Shown: positions 32,304 to 44,630 of the stretch, piece after piece | Position numbering within the stretch: position 1 is the first letter of the stretch | Layout: every line of letters begins with the position of its first letter | Assembly: GCF_040869045.1 (NCBI RefSeq) | Contig: NW_027136916.1 | Coordinates: 248,001-312,000, forward strand | Reading direction: 5' to 3' | Source of the DNA: Eurosta solidaginis | Lineage: Eukaryota; Arthropoda; Insecta; Diptera; Tephritidae | DNA length: 64,000 nt | Program-made: the position numbers and the translations under genes | The notes under the pieces: model-generated | Told to the model about the DNA's origin: nothing | Database searches by the model: none | What the model saw: the letters and a program-made list of their open reading frames with translations, nothing else

Positions 32304-32944
32304 ACACACATATATCACTTATATATTTATTTTCATATATATTCCTTTTTTTCTTACTGTCAGTTGTATTTGCTTTTGGTTGACATTTTGCTACGAAAAT
32401 TTTTTAGAAATTCCACACCAATTAACTTTGGGCAACTTTTTATTTTGCTTGACTGCGTTTTAGTTGAAAATGGGCATGAAATATCTTATACTAAATGCTT
32501 AACACATGCATACATACATTGTTAGTAGCCTTGGTAAGTGTTTACTCTATATTTCCACTCAGCTGAGTTTTGACCAATTTGCTATGTCACCAGCAGACTT
32601 AGTTCGAAATGTCCTTTGCTTATGCTGTTGAATTTATATAAAAATGAAATATTTTGCTGATGTTAGCACATGACACATGCGCCATATTTGTATGAGCTTC
32701 TATAGGCATTGCAGACCCGCTCCCATTATTACTAAGGGCATTGCTATGAATCCTATGAATATTTATCTTCAGTTGGCGGACTAAAGGTACAATCTTTTGG
32801 CACTGAGTTTGCAAATTATACGCGTCAAACTTCGATTAGGTTAGGTTAAGACGACTGAGCCGAGCATTTTCATCCTAGCCCAATACTTAGGTCACTAATA
32901 GGCCCATTGTGATGCTCTTTATGGTAAGTTGTCCTTAGGTTAGG
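32304..32944. other. No gene recognised
   Basis: AT-rich spacer; short ORFs without domains. Confidence 0.5.
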
Positions 32945-33900
32945 TTAGAATAGGTTAGATGGTAGCTGGCCTGATAGGGAAAGCTCACTTGGACAACATG
33001 AAGGTCCGTTGTGATACCACATACAATAAAACAACGGTGACGCAGATATATCGTTGCGCAGCAACGACAAAGTTCCGAATGATACCGATCTCAACCTTTG
33101 ATAAATCCTAGGGATATCCAAGTGAGTCGCGAGCGAAGTACTTTTGTCTAGTTCTGGCAAAAGCTGGGCAATCAAGCATAAAGTTATTTGATGATTCCAC
33201 CTCATCATCCTTACATACATCCATACAGCTGCCGCAGGATGGAGGTTCCAGTATACTGAGACGTACCGTATGGATACACATTGGACAGTGCCCTTTCAAA
33301 ACCCCAATGAGCAATGATAGGTGAGCCTTAGTGAACCCAATTATTTCGGCAGACCTCCTGTGATCTACTTTCGGCCAGAAAGATCTTGCTGCCCTGGGAG
33401 AGGTGGTGTTCGCCCAAGTTTTTCTGAGCTGACTCGAGGACTAGCTTTGGAGGAGCAAACCACAGGAGGCCGGGGGAATCCCGAAATCCCAACAGCCATC
33501 TTTATTCTGTTCAGTTTTATCGATGCGAGCTAAGAGATCCGCTTGACAGTTGCCCGGATATCACTATGGCCCGGAACCCAAATAATTTTAATTACAAAAT
33601 AGTTCGATGCAACTGCAAGCAAGGTCATGTACTCCCAGACCACCCTCGATCGCACTGCAGTTGAACTCAAGCCCTTGATAGCCGCTTGACTATCAGAGTA
33701 GATGTTGAATTCCCTAACCGTAGTAGCACTGGATAGCAGTTAATTTTACCCTTACTGCACCAACCACTGCGGATCGACCCACGTCCTGAAATCACCCTAA
33801 TTTCAAGTTTCAAAACCTCCGCGAGAACATTTAAAAACGGTTGACCGAGAGCAGCCAACCTCTATCTACTTAGTGGCGGGCTGTCGAACAGGCAATGTTG
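32945..33900 (-). pseudogene. LINE pol C-terminus (RNase H and zinc tail), degraded
   Basis: On the minus strand, RNase H blocks EFNIYSDSQAAIKGL (about 33,660-33,705) and IIWVPGHSDIR (about 33,555-33,590) are followed by a broken linker, then GHCPMCIHTVRLSILE, PPSCGSCMD and ESSNNFMLDCPAFART (about 33,170-33,290). The CX2C pair is present; the expected histidine in S-N-H-F-M-L-D-C is asparagine. RNase H would remove template RNA during target-primed reverse transcription. Several frame breaks and stops. The same family, inverted, is at 52,520-53,230 with about the same break points. Confidence 0.7.
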
Positions 33901-34009
33901 ATCGGTTTCCTTCTCCTCAGTACATCTGCAGCTGCGACAGTAATAGTTTCATTCCCTGCCCATCCTAGCGGAATGAGTATGTATCAACCGGTATAAATAA
34001 GGAACTTAC

Positions 34010-34480
34010 CGAACGGTGTCCGACGACGCGATCCTTGTCCTAACCCGAAGACTCCCAGTTGACTTATTGGCAAGCCTAATGGCTGATCTGTATAACACTA
34101 ATACCGAGCGACCAACAGAAGAAGCCAAGAAAATAGCAAGAACACAAACAATAGCTAAGTTGCAAGAACGGTGGGAGGCCTCGAGTAAAGGGCGTAGTTT
34201 GAGACGTAGCTCAATATAATGAGCGGAAGCACGGCGAATTGAATTACCATTTCGCCAGTGGACATGGCGGTTTCAAATAGTATGTATGGAAGCGTAGGAT
34301 AGAGGAAGATCCTCTTTGCCCAATGTGTGCCACCTTGCATAGAGGAGGAACCTACCACGAGAAATTTTGTATCACAAATGTGCAACAGGAAGGAATTCTG
34401 TCATGACACTCCTGAGGGATGATGAGAGGGAGCGCCGAGAAATGCGAAGGCGAAGCAGTGACGATTAAATCGACACTCAG
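34010..34480 (+). pseudogene. R1-type LINE pol C-terminal remnant
   Basis: SDDAILVLTRRLPVDLLA at 34,019-34,072 and EEAKKIARTQTIAKLQ then ERWEASSKGR (about 34,120-34,195) resemble the R1-clade region between RT and the C-terminal zinc motif. After a frame change, FRQWTWRFQIV resembles the following FLSGHGCF block, and ERREMRRRSSDD ends the trace at about 34,462. The zinc motif itself is not recoverable. Clade assignment is by recalled resemblance only. Confidence 0.55.
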
Positions 34481-35506
34481 AGCAAAAAGCGGGAACCTGG
34501 ACACAGGGAAAACAGTACGCTCTTACAAAATGAGAAATATGGAACGCCACTCTGAAGTAAGGTGAAAATGGTACCGGGGTGGGCGACGGTTCCAAAACGG
34601 GGCTCTTTAGTCTGTGGACACACAGTTGCTACGACGGCAGGATTTATGGTGCATTAGGCATTTTTCAGCCCTCGCAAAAAAGTAGGAGCCTTACCCGGAC
34701 CGAAAGTCCCCAAACTTACCACCCTACCCAGAGCATATTTGCCTTTCTTACTCACACGAAACTTTCAAGCCATTTTTGGGGAAGGATGTGGGCGGTCGTA
34801 CCCATCCTGACAGCTCTATAAGATATACAATTTCCTTCAATATGACACCTCGTTAAGAGATCTTCGGCACTCAGTGATCGACTTTGTGCTGTCAACACAT
34901 GAGTCCAAGGCCTTTAGGGCGGCCTACCTGTATGAGAAAACTAGCATCGATTTCAAGTCTTTAGTCACAGGTACCATATTTACAACACCGTGTCACGTTA
35001 GTTCCTTAATAAACGCTACAATGGTAAGGTGTCAGTTAGTACTGGTATTAACAATGGGACTATTGCGCTCAAGATATTAGTATAGCCACTTGTTACATTT
35101 TTCCAAAAGCCGTTTCTCTAATTCGCAGAACCGAGACTAAATGATACGTTCACCATAGTGTTGAGTGCCTTTGTCGGTGTGGAGATAAGAACACCACTAA
35201 TACAGAGCTCCGACTTCTTCTGGACTTGTTGTAGGCATCTGATATTCGTGGCTTTGTAAGCGCTGTCCACCAAACCAGAAGCTGTGGGTCGATCGATCTC
35301 GTGGTAAAATCTTCCAGGAGTCTTTCAAAAGGTTGAAGAAGAATTTTTCATCTCTCGCAATTTCCCCACACTGTGAATATATTAAGTCTAACCCTTAAAA
35401 TAACAACAATAAACATAAATCATTAAAACTAAGCCCATAAGTAATTACCTAATTTGTTTTTTTTTTTTGGAGGTTAGCATCGCCAAATCAAACCTAAAAA
35501 AAATTT
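34481..35506. other. Probable LINE debris, not resolved
   Basis: A GDGSKTG at 34,582-34,602 resembles the RNase H DGSK block (normally YTDGSK), and 34,874-35,080 is open but unrecognised. Nothing else can be supported. Confidence 0.3.
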
Positions 35507-37072
35507 AACAAGTAAGAACGGGACTGTCTTCGGCTGTGCCGAAGACTTCATACCTTTCATGAATGGGGCTGAACAATAATCTTATCCCGTTCGTAATCTC
35601 CGAATAATCGGATGTATAAGATAAGAAATATATAGTGAACAGATCTACATACCTTAACGATTTTTAAGATAAATATAAAATAAAAAACAGGTAGGTACTT
35701 TGTGTGAGGATGCAAAGCTTCACGTTTTTTGTGGTCTGCATGTAAAAACTATGACTAGGAATCACGTATTTCAAAAATATATGACGTAAACGTAACTATT
35801 TGATGAAATTTGATGAATTTTGAAGCCTCTAGCCGTAAAAAAGGGGCAAAAATGACAGTTTGTATAATATATATACCACCGATCTCTATAATTTTTTCAG
35901 ACAACAATATATGCTATATCCGTAAGCATTTTGTGAAATTTGAAGCTTCTAGCTGTTAAAATGGGGTAGAAATTGCGCAAAGTTTCTTATCTGAACAATC
36001 GGTTGTATGAGATATATACTATATATACCACCGATCTCTATGATTTTTTCAGACAACAATATATGCTATATACGTAAGCACTTGGTGAAATTTGAAGCTT
36101 CTAGCTGTTAAAATGGGGTAGAAATTGCGAAAAGTTTCTTATCTGAACAATCGGTTGTATGAGATATATACTATATATACAACCGATCTCTATGATTCTT
36201 TAAGACAACAATATATGCTATATACGTAAGCAATCGGTGAAATTTGAAGCTTATAGCTGTTAAAATGGGGTAGAAATTGCGAAAAGTTTCTTATCTGAAC
36301 AATCGGTTGTATGAGATATATACTATATATACAACCGATCTCTATGATTTTTTCAGACAACAATATATGCTATATACGTAAGTATTCGGTGAAATTTGAA
36401 GCTTCTAGCTGTTAAAATGGGGCTAAAATTTGCCAAAAATATATATATATATACTATATATATATGCTATATATACCACCACATATATACTATATATACC
36501 ACCGATCTTTATGATTTTTTCAGACAACAATATATGCTATATACCTAAGCATTCGTTGAAATTTGAAGCCTCTAGCTCTTAAAATGGGGCAGTAATTACG
36601 AAAAGTTCCTTATCTGAACAATCGGTTGTGGGGGATATATACTATATATACGACCGATCTCATCAAGTTTTTCAGGCAACAATATGTGCAATATACGAAA
36701 GTATATGGTGAAGTTTGAAGCTTCAATCTGTTAAATTGGGTAAGATATTACAAAAATCCTCTTTTTCTGAAAAATCGGTTGTATGGAGGATATATGCTAT
36801 AGTGGTCCGATCCGGTCGGTTCCGACAAATGTCTAATCGGACACCCAAATACACCCGCTCACCAAATTTTATCAAGATATCTCAAAAATTGAGGGACTAG
36901 TTTGCATACAAACAGACAGACGGACAGACGGACATGGCTAAATCAACTCAGCTCTTCAACCTGATTATTTCGGTATACTTAATGGTGGGTCCATCTATTT
37001 TCCTTTAAGGACTTACAATTTTCGGTTTCGTGACGAAATTAATATACCATTTCATTTTCATGAAAGGTATAA
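35507..37072 (+). mobile_element. Non-autonomous element, family B, copy 1
   Basis: Starts AACAAGTAAGAACGGGACTG with TTCGGC...GCCGAAG inverted pair, then ATACCTTTCATGAATGGGG; ends ATTTTCATGAAAGGTATAAAAA, so ATACCTTTCATGAA is a subterminal inverted repeat. Inside is an array of about 150-bp units (35,860-36,700) with TTATCTGAACAATCGGTTGT, then a block with ATTTTATCAAGATATCTCAA and a GACG-type run (36,908-36,936). The order is as in family A. No ORF of note. A minus-strand copy is at 60,563-63,152. Confidence 0.85.
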
Positions 37073-37348
37073 AAACATGTTTGACAATTTATACATTAAA
37101 CGTCTGCTTTAAAGCCACAAATGTAATAATAAGCATACATTTTACACTAACACAAACACACACACTCAAATGATAACAAGCGAAATAAAAAACCGAATCA
37201 TCGGCTGTTCAAACATTTTGGCAGAACAGAGCAAATGGATTGCAAGCAAATTAGCGTGACATTTTTTAAAATTAATTGTGGTTAGTCAATGTTTGTCAAT
37301 TAACATGGTAATTTATCGTTTTTCTATACTTACACTATGATATGAGTA
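37073..37348. other. No feature recognised
   Basis: AT-rich spacer. Confidence 0.5.
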
Positions 37349-37429
37349 CATCAGGGTGGGCCAAAAACAATTGCATTTTTTTTCTTAAGTGGAACTTCTA
37401 TAAAACATGTTTCTGTCTTTTGGAAGAGG

Positions 37430-38931
37430 CGTAGTCATGACAGTTTTACATTTTCATTCAAAAATTGTAGGATATTTGCTGCTTGTTTCCCAAACTATAG
37501 AACATGTGTATCACCCTCGTGTAAGATTCAAACAAGATGCGCTACTTGAAGTAAATGAAACGGACATTTCAATAGCAAGGAGCAAAATGCAAGAAGATTT
37601 GGACTCATTGTATAGATGGCTTTGCATTAATAAACTCAAGCTTAACGTTAACAAAACTAAGTTCATGGTTTTATCTAGGACGACCAATAAAGAATCACTT
37701 AATTTAGTTCTAAAAATAATGAATACGAGCATTGAGGATGTCAAAATATTTAAGTACTTAGGGATCCTGATTGACAATAAACTGAGGTTTACGGATTATA
37801 TTGATTATATTGTTGCAAAAATGGGCAAAAAAATTGGATTTTAGAAGAGATCGTGTAAACTTATTAGTAAGAAATATAAGTTGAAAGTTTATAGATCCAT
37901 CATAGAACCGCACTTCTTATATTGCCCTGCAATATTCTTAATGCAAATGAAACATAAGTAGACAGGTTACAAATTATGCAAAACAAAGCTATTAGATTTA
38001 TATTGAAAGTGAGGTACGACACTTCCATAAAGAGTATGTTTGATGCACTAAACTGGCTGAGCGTGAAACAGTTGATTTTTTACAATAGTATTAAATTTGT
38101 ATTTTATATCAAGCATGGTAAATTACCAGCCTACCTAAGTGAAAAACTTGTTTATGTGAATGAAACCCATTCTTACCTAATCAGGGAAAATAATAATTTT
38201 AGATTACCTTTTCTCAAAACAGAAATGGACTAGCAAAATATATTTTACAAAGGCCTGAAATGTTTTAATGAACTACCTAATCATGTTAAAAATTGTGAAA
38301 ACTTAAACACCTTCAAAAAAAGTTTATTAGAATATTGCAAAACCATTCTAATAAGATAAAATATTTTGTATCTGTATTTCATGTTACTGATCCTTGAGCG
38401 TACATGGCAATCCAAATAGACACAGAGGAACCTTATGCATCAGGGCAAATACATATATCGCTCGCAATCAAATTGGGAAAGAATTCCTGAAAACATCGTC
38501 CCAGACAAACAGTTCATGTGAATCACGTATACACATACAACAATGATATATTATAATTAATTAAAAAGCTGGTACAGGGAGGATTGGAAACACGTCCTTT
38601 CCAACCGTCCGATAAGAGTGGCTCATTCTGCTGAGCTGCTAGCTTTTGGGTTGACCGGAATCAAATGCATTCCGACAGCATACATAATAAAACTGTAATT
38701 ATACGTCTTGGAGTAGGGCAGGATTGTGAACACGTCCTTCCAACCTCCTAATGAGATGACTACAAGACTCGCCCGTTGGGACCACCAGTTCCCGTGCTGA
38801 TCGGAATCTCATGCATTCCGACAACCCAAACGCTAGAAATACTATTATAATTAAAATGTATTTATAATTTGTAATAATCTAAGTTTTAGGCTTAAAACGC
38901 CGTAATAATAAATAGTAATAATAATAATAAA
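37430..38931 (+). pseudogene. 5'-truncated LINE, RT end plus 3' UTR and TAA tail
   Basis: From about 37,535 translation gives EVNETDISIARSKMQEDL, then LCINKLKLNVNKTKFMVL (RT thumb-side motif with the conserved NxxKT) and IFKYLGILIDNKLRF, then a stop at 37,842. After a frame change, MQNKAIRFILKVRYDTS at 37,976, LNWLSVKQLIFYNSIKFVF and KGLKCFNELPNHVKN give the family C-terminal region. Two copies of a GAACACGTCCTTTCCAAC block (near 38,590 and 38,730) make up the 3' UTR. The end is TAATAATAAATAGTAATAATAATAATAA-type, a TAA tail. The catalytic YADD block is absent, lost by 5' truncation. Clade not settled. Confidence 0.65.
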
Positions 38932-39054
38932 AGGTAAAACTCAAATTGGGTCTAAGACAAAGTAAGGCAAGGACTCACCCAAAGATGAGTTCGCGTTTAT
39001 CCATTGAAATTACCTGTATGAGTTTTTTCTCGTTTTTAATTCCTAAATATTTTT

Positions 39055-40860
39055 TAGTAGCAAAAATTTTGTTTTTTTTTTGTTTTTTTTTTTTTTGCTT
39101 TATACAAAAAGACTTTTTACTTCCTTTTTTCAAACAAATATTTTATATATAACATTTTTTTTCCAGTATATGTATATGAATATAGTTATTTTTTTTTTAT
39201 TTGTATGTATTAATTTTATTTTTTTTCTCAAATTGTTTTTGTAGAATTACTTTTTCCAGTTTGTCATATAAATATTGTTTTTAATTTTTACTTTTTTTTT
39301 CACTTACATACAATTGTAAGTTTACAAACGGCGATGGTTACTAGGACATGTTTCTGAATTTCACTTCTTCATCAGCTAGCTTTCCGGGAGCTGAGCGTTG
39401 AACTCGAATCTCCAACATTCATATCAGTGCAAGCCTTTAGCTGCTAAGCCATATGAATATCCCGTTGTTCGCTGTATAATTGGTCTCTAAGAGTTGCCTT
39501 TTTGTTTATATTCCTTTTGATCACCATGTAGGCACATACACTCTGTATGTAGTTTATTCCTAATGGTGTGTATATGATTTTTAAGCGCGCTTTTGAAAGC
39601 TTAGTAACATTTGTTCGGATTTTTACAGTATTTTTTTTTTAATACTTCCGCTGTTACTATTTTATCAATATGTATTTAATTAGCGAGCTTTGCTCATATT
39701 GCTTTATACAATGGTTTTTGTAATTGATATTAGAGAAAAGTTAAAAATTTTTCAGTATATGGAGGCTTTGTTCAGTTGTATACCTTTTGTTTTTATTTGT
39801 TTTCATATATTATTTTCTGTTTTTTATATTTTATTTTATTTTAAATAATAAAAACTTATTTTCTTCATTTTTAAATATTATTTTATTTTAATTTAGTTTA
39901 TAAATTTTTATTTAGTTTTAATAATTTTTTTGTTTTATTATGGATATATTTCTTCATATAAAAGTTCTTTTTTTAAAAACTATTTTTGTATAATTTATTC
40001 TTTGTTTATATGAAATGAATATAGCTTTTAATTTTTTTAGTGGCATAGATTTTGTTTTGTAATTTTTTAACATCTTTTGCTGTTTAGTGTTTTTCTTCTT
40101 TTTTTGTTTTGTTTATATTTTTTTTTTCTTTTTTATAAATATTAATTTTGTATAATTATTGTATTTTTTGAGCTTTTAAATTTTTTATTTGTATATATTA
40201 TGTTTGCTTTGCTTTATATAGTTTTTTTTTTATACACATTTTTGTTTCTTTTTCATAAAGAAGCAAATTTTGAGTAATAATTTTTTTTTTAGTGCATGAA
40301 CATAGTTTTGAGATTTAATTTTTTTTATACATTTTTTTCATAAGCTTATTTCGATTTCATAAAAAATGTCGTTTCTTCTTTGTTATAAAAAATTATTTTT
40401 GATTAGTAAAATGTTTTCAGCATAAAATATGAACAAAATTTTTAATTTAAAAATTTTGTTTTAGTCGAGAAAGTTTTGTTTGTTTTGTATTTTTATGCAT
40501 ATTGTTTTCTTTTTTTTATATAAAACTATTTTTCTTCTTTTTTATAAAAAATGTTTGCAACATAATTTTTTTTTTTTTAATGTATGATATAAAATTGTTT
40601 CTAGTTAGTTCCAATTTGATTTAGTTTTTTAACCGATTAATTTTTTTTTTACATTTTTTTTCTAGTTACAAATATTCTTATATACAATTTTTTTGTGTAG
40701 TAATTTTTGCGCAGTATATTATGAATGCAGTTTTTGAAAATTTTTTGATTTATATCAATGTTTTTTTTTTTATTTTATTGTTTTTTCTGTCTTTTATAAT
40801 AATTTTTTTTTCCTTTTTTATAAAAAACTATTTTTGCATAATTTTTTTTTTTTTTTAGAA
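39055..40860 (+). repeat. 1.8-kb thymine-rich, low-complexity tract
   Basis: Runs of 6-14 T are separated by short A/T words (TATATA, TTTATAT, AAAA), with few G or C, and the T excess persists on one strand for the whole stretch. No repeat unit is visible. It lies in the interior of the TA-flanked element. Possibly a slippage-expanded internal region. Confidence 0.75.
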
Positions 40861-41090
40861 TTTTGGAGAGTGCAATGCTACTGGATGGTTAACGAGACTT
40901 TGTCTCCATTACTTTTTTAGCCTGTTTCTACCTATGAATATTATGTATGATATTCTTCGTTCATTTTTTATGGCACTATTGTCTGCCATTAAAATTTGAG
41001 ATGGTTTTGTTGAGTCTTAGTTTCGCTAAATTATTTGGAGAATGATTTCGAAAAAATATTGCTAAATAAAACATTACCCACCCTGGTGTA

Positions 41091-41659
41091 CATATAGTGA
41101 TACTATTCGCGAAAACTGTGTGGTACAAAGCAATTTTAAAATGCGTTACATTTATTTTATTTTGTTGTTGCGGCAGTAATTTTGAACAAAATGTATCTAT
41201 TCACTTCCGCTATTGGTTAGGAACATAGGGCAGTTATCAGAAATGCAGTAAATACCTTCCCGTGCTCCTTTACCGTTTGTGTGTAGTTGCGAAAGCTGTT
41301 CTATGTCCTACAATTCCTACTTCCTCTCACATGCTAATTTTTGTATATTTGTATTTGCAATTATTTATGTTTTCAAATGTCATTAATTTGTTTTTGTTCT
41401 TGTCATTTTTGGTCCATTTATTATCACACAAAATAAATGTCAATAATTTTTAATAATAAATAGAATTTAAAGCTGAAATAAATGAATTGCAAATAATTTA
41501 CAGTAAACACTTTATGTGAAAAACCCTTCAAATACCCTACCATGAGGAAAATATTTCCTAAACACATTTTCTTTTAATTGAGGATAACCTCAATCCGGAC
41601 TTTCATTTTTTTAAGAACAGACTAAAGGTCTGACCATATAACTATGGAACGGCTCATTC
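41091..41659. other. No feature recognised
   Basis: AT-rich spacer. Confidence 0.5.
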
Positions 41660-43130
41660 ATCCAAGGACCAATCTATTCCAAAAAATCGAGTTTATGCTG
41701 CGATTTGCTTGAAATTGGCCACTGGAATATTTAATTGAACAACTTAACCTTTGAGAAAATTTTCTTTCGTATCGTGAAGCTATAAAATGTCTGAGCCTTT
41801 TGTTCAGCTTGATTACCTATGTACCAGTATCAAAATGTCGTACTATCGCGAAATGGGGTCTTAGGTGCATCGCAAACTAACCAGCCAGGTAGTTTGTGTT
41901 ATTATAGCGATGAAGACATATTGCAAAGATTTTAAGGAGTGTTACGAATGTTGGTGGTCCTTAGTCGGATATGGATCCGGTTCACTCCGGTAACAAGCAC
42001 CATTAAGATAAAAGCCCGCCCATCTCGGACACGATTAGATATGATCACATTGAACCTTCCAGGACATCTAAGGAAGTTGGGATCGCCAGAGTCTCGACTT
42101 CAAAAGAAACAGAATTCAGCACGGGTGGGTGAAGTTGACAATTACGTTGGAGAAGCTATAACTCAACGATGGCAACCCCTTGGGTATTATTTTCACATTT
42201 TGCGACAGGTATACCCGCCGCTGTTGTTTTCTAAGCCCCCTAACCAGCTGGGGTTTTAGTTTACTATGATAAATCCATTCACTTCGGGGGTTTCAGATTT
42301 TGGCCAAATTTTCGACATCGCGCTTTTCTTTTGAATTAGATGGAGCATACCACAGTTGCTTGCTACATTCTTCTTTCTAACTCATATATACCTGTTTCAA
42401 TAACTCCACAGGAGGGGTACAATTTAATTATACATCTTAATATATGTATTTCTTTTGAACTTGTTTTTGACTGAACTCCTCCGAAACGACTTGACCTATT
42501 TTCATAAAATTGTGTGTGTGTGTGTATTCATGAGGCTTTGAGGATGCTTTAGATTCATAACTGGGCTAGTTTTCGTTCGTGCCTTTCCGGGAAATGAACC
42601 AAGGGCCGAACTTTTTTCTTTCCAAAAATTGCACCGAACATCGACCTTTTGAAAAAAATTTTGAATGGTGGTGCGTTAATCTTGAAATACGGTACATATA
42701 TATCTCCTTGAATATAGCATTTGAGAAAGTTTCCGTTCCGGGAAGTTAACCAGGGGCCAACCTTTTATTAAAAATCGTATAATGGTGCAACTTGCTTTAA
42801 ATGTGACACCAGGTGCCTCTTTGACTGGTTTATTATTTGAGTAACTTTTTTTGTGGAAAGTCAACAAAAGACCAACCTATTTTAAAAAAATCGAGTTTTT
42901 ACTCAGATTTTCTTGAAATTGTGCCCTTTGTCCACTTTAACCTTTGAGAAACTTTTCTTTCCTGGAAGAAGACCAGGGACCGACCTAGTCCTAACCATAT
43001 AACTAATGATGCTTTCTGCTTGAGATTTGGAACGGGGTAGGTATTTATCAAGCTCACTATTTGAGAAACTCAAGCCTAATTTGTGGGACCCTTTCTTTCC
43101 GAAAAGTGGACCAAGATTGTGCGATTCCCT
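41660..43130. repeat. Degenerate minisatellite, unit about 110-130 bp
   Basis: TTTGAGAAA.TTTTCTTTC or variants occur near 41,751, 42,719, 42,948 and 43,066, each followed by ACC/GACCAAGGGCC- or AACCAGGGGCC-type words and TAAAAAAATCGAG-like words. It is interrupted by a CAA-tail repeat. A GTGTGTGTGT run lies at 42,512-42,525. Copies are too diverged to align with confidence. Confidence 0.5.
41938..42252 (-). mobile_element. Interspersed CAA-tail repeat, copy 3
   Basis: Minus-strand copy: GTTGGTGGTCCTTAG, CCATCTCGGACACGATTAG, GGGTGGGTGAAGTTGACA and a head ending CCCCCTAACCAGCTGGGG. Inserted within the degenerate minisatellite. Head and tail are both partly preserved. Confidence 0.7.
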
Positions 43131-43215
43131 TCAAATTTATTATTATGGCAGCCTTTCGAAAAGGTGAATCTTATATAAAAAAGCAAATTCAAGATCTATT
43201 ATTAACTTCATAACT

Positions 43216-43310
43216 CAAGATCGGATGTGTGAGCCAGGGTTATCCCGGAATGTGTTTTTACAATATGGGTATCATATATGATGTGTTAATTAGGGTTTTA
43301 GACTGGGGTA
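43216..43310 (+). repeat. Remnant of a family A minisatellite unit
   Basis: GAGCCAGGGTTATCCCGGAATGTG and TTTTACAATATGGGTATCA match one 130-bp family A unit with many changes. It stands alone, so it marks an old family A copy. Confidence 0.55.
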
Positions 43311-43339
43311 GCAGTTAAGAATATGAAGAGCGAGGGAGA

Positions 43340-43870
43340 AAAGGGAAGCTATACAAAAACTATAGGCTAAAAAGAAAAGGGGCAAATAAGAGATAAAAGT
43401 GGAAATTGGAAACGGAGAGAAAGATAAGCGTGAGAAGAAAGAAAAATAGAGAAATATCTAGAAGCGGGGAATGGGAGTGGAAGTGGGAGTAGGAGTGGGT
43501 GTGAGGGTATGAATGGGAGTGGAGGAAGAAGTACGATTGGTAGTGGGTGTGAAAGTGTGAGTAAAAGTGGAAGTGGGTGAGGGAGTTGAAGTGAAAGTTA
43601 AAGTGGGAGTGGAACTGAGAGTGAGAGCGGTACTTGGAGTGGGAGTGGACTCGGTGAGTTATACAATAACTATAGGCTGAAAAGAAAAATTGGAAACGAA
43701 GAGAAAGAGAAGTGTGAGAAGAAAGAAAAATAGAGAAATATCGTGAGGAGGGTAGTGGGAGTGGAAGTGGGATTAGTAGTGGGAACGAGAGCGTTAGTGG
43801 GAGTAGGAATCGTTTTGTGGGTAAGAATGGGAGGGGAAGAAGGAGTGGGAATGGTAGTGGGTGTGGAACA
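43340..43870. repeat. Purine-rich GGGAGTGGAAGT arrays and 310-bp duplication
   Basis: The + strand is almost purely G/A/T with hexamer-like GTGGGAGTGGAA repeats at 43,460-43,660 and 43,745-43,865. A block containing ACTATAGGCT followed by AGAAAGAAAAATAGAGAAAT occurs near 43,356 and 43,666, i.e. a duplication about 310 bp apart. The antisense ORF at 43360-43881 is serine/histidine/phenylalanine-rich and reflects the repeat. Confidence 0.75.
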
Positions 43871-44429
43871 GTGAGCTGCAATTATTCATGTTTTAAGGTT
43901 ATTAGTGGACTAACCAAAAAATTAGTATTAATGCGTACACAAACAAAGAATATCAAGCACTTATATCCACTAAAACACATTTACATAGTCATGCTTCGTA
44001 AAATGAATAACCGCTCATAAGCCACGAAGCAGTTCAGTACCCAGTTGTCTAATTGAGCAAGAAAGTCAAATGTGTTATACGAAAACACTAATTTGAATCA
44101 GTATGACTAACAGTACAATAAAATGACGCTAGCAACACAACGATGTACACGAAACTAAACTGAATACAGCGCTAAAGAAAAACCGATAATAAACGGAGTA
44201 TACAGTGTATTACACACGAAACCAACATGCTACTGAGTTAAAGCGACTATGATTTCAGTTTATACTCAACAATGTCATATATGTATGGGACATATGTGTT
44301 GCGGGGCACTCGTATGTATTTTCTATTTTATGTGCTAGTCACTCATAGTATTTGTTTGTAATTGACTAAGTACACATTTAGACAATTTTTTGGCTCATGA
44401 CTAAGTGCACTAATTTTATTAGTACTGAA
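43871..44429. other. No feature recognised
   Basis: AT-rich spacer. Confidence 0.5.
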
Positions 44430-44630
44430 AGCAGACCTCTGGTGTGGAAGTGTGGGTAAAAAGTTGAGTAAAAGTGTGATTGGGTGAGGGAGTAGGAGTT
44501 AAAGTTAGGGTTGGAATGGAGCTGAGGGAGAGAGCGGTAGTTGGTGTGGGAATGGGTTCGGGTTCGGATGTGGACGGAAACATAAAACTGTGGAAGTGAG
44601 CAGTAGAGAATGGGATGGAAAGTGAGGAGG
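44430..44630. repeat. Second G-rich simple array
   Basis: GTGGAAGTGTGGGTAAAAAG, GTGAGGGAGTAGGAGTTAAA and similar words; same style as 43,340-43,870 and on the same strand. The antisense ORFs here are repeat by-products. Confidence 0.7.

Larger units (their letters stand above)
37349..41088. mobile_element. TA-flanked element with short inverted ends, containing a LINE
   Basis: The left end is CATCAGGGTGGGCCAAAA after TA (37,347-37,348). The right end read inward is CACCAGGGTGGGTAATG, followed outward by TA (41,089-41,090). So an 11 of 12 base inverted terminus and a TA duplication are seen, which fits the Tc1/mariner style. No transposase is readable. Inside are a 5'-truncated LINE (37,430-38,931) and a thymine-rich tract. 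The boundary claim rests on short matches and is tentative. Confidence 0.5.

Noticed and set aside
43360..43881. 173-residue antisense ORF rich in Ser/His/Phe
   Set aside because: It is the reverse strand of the GGGAGTGGAAGT arrays.
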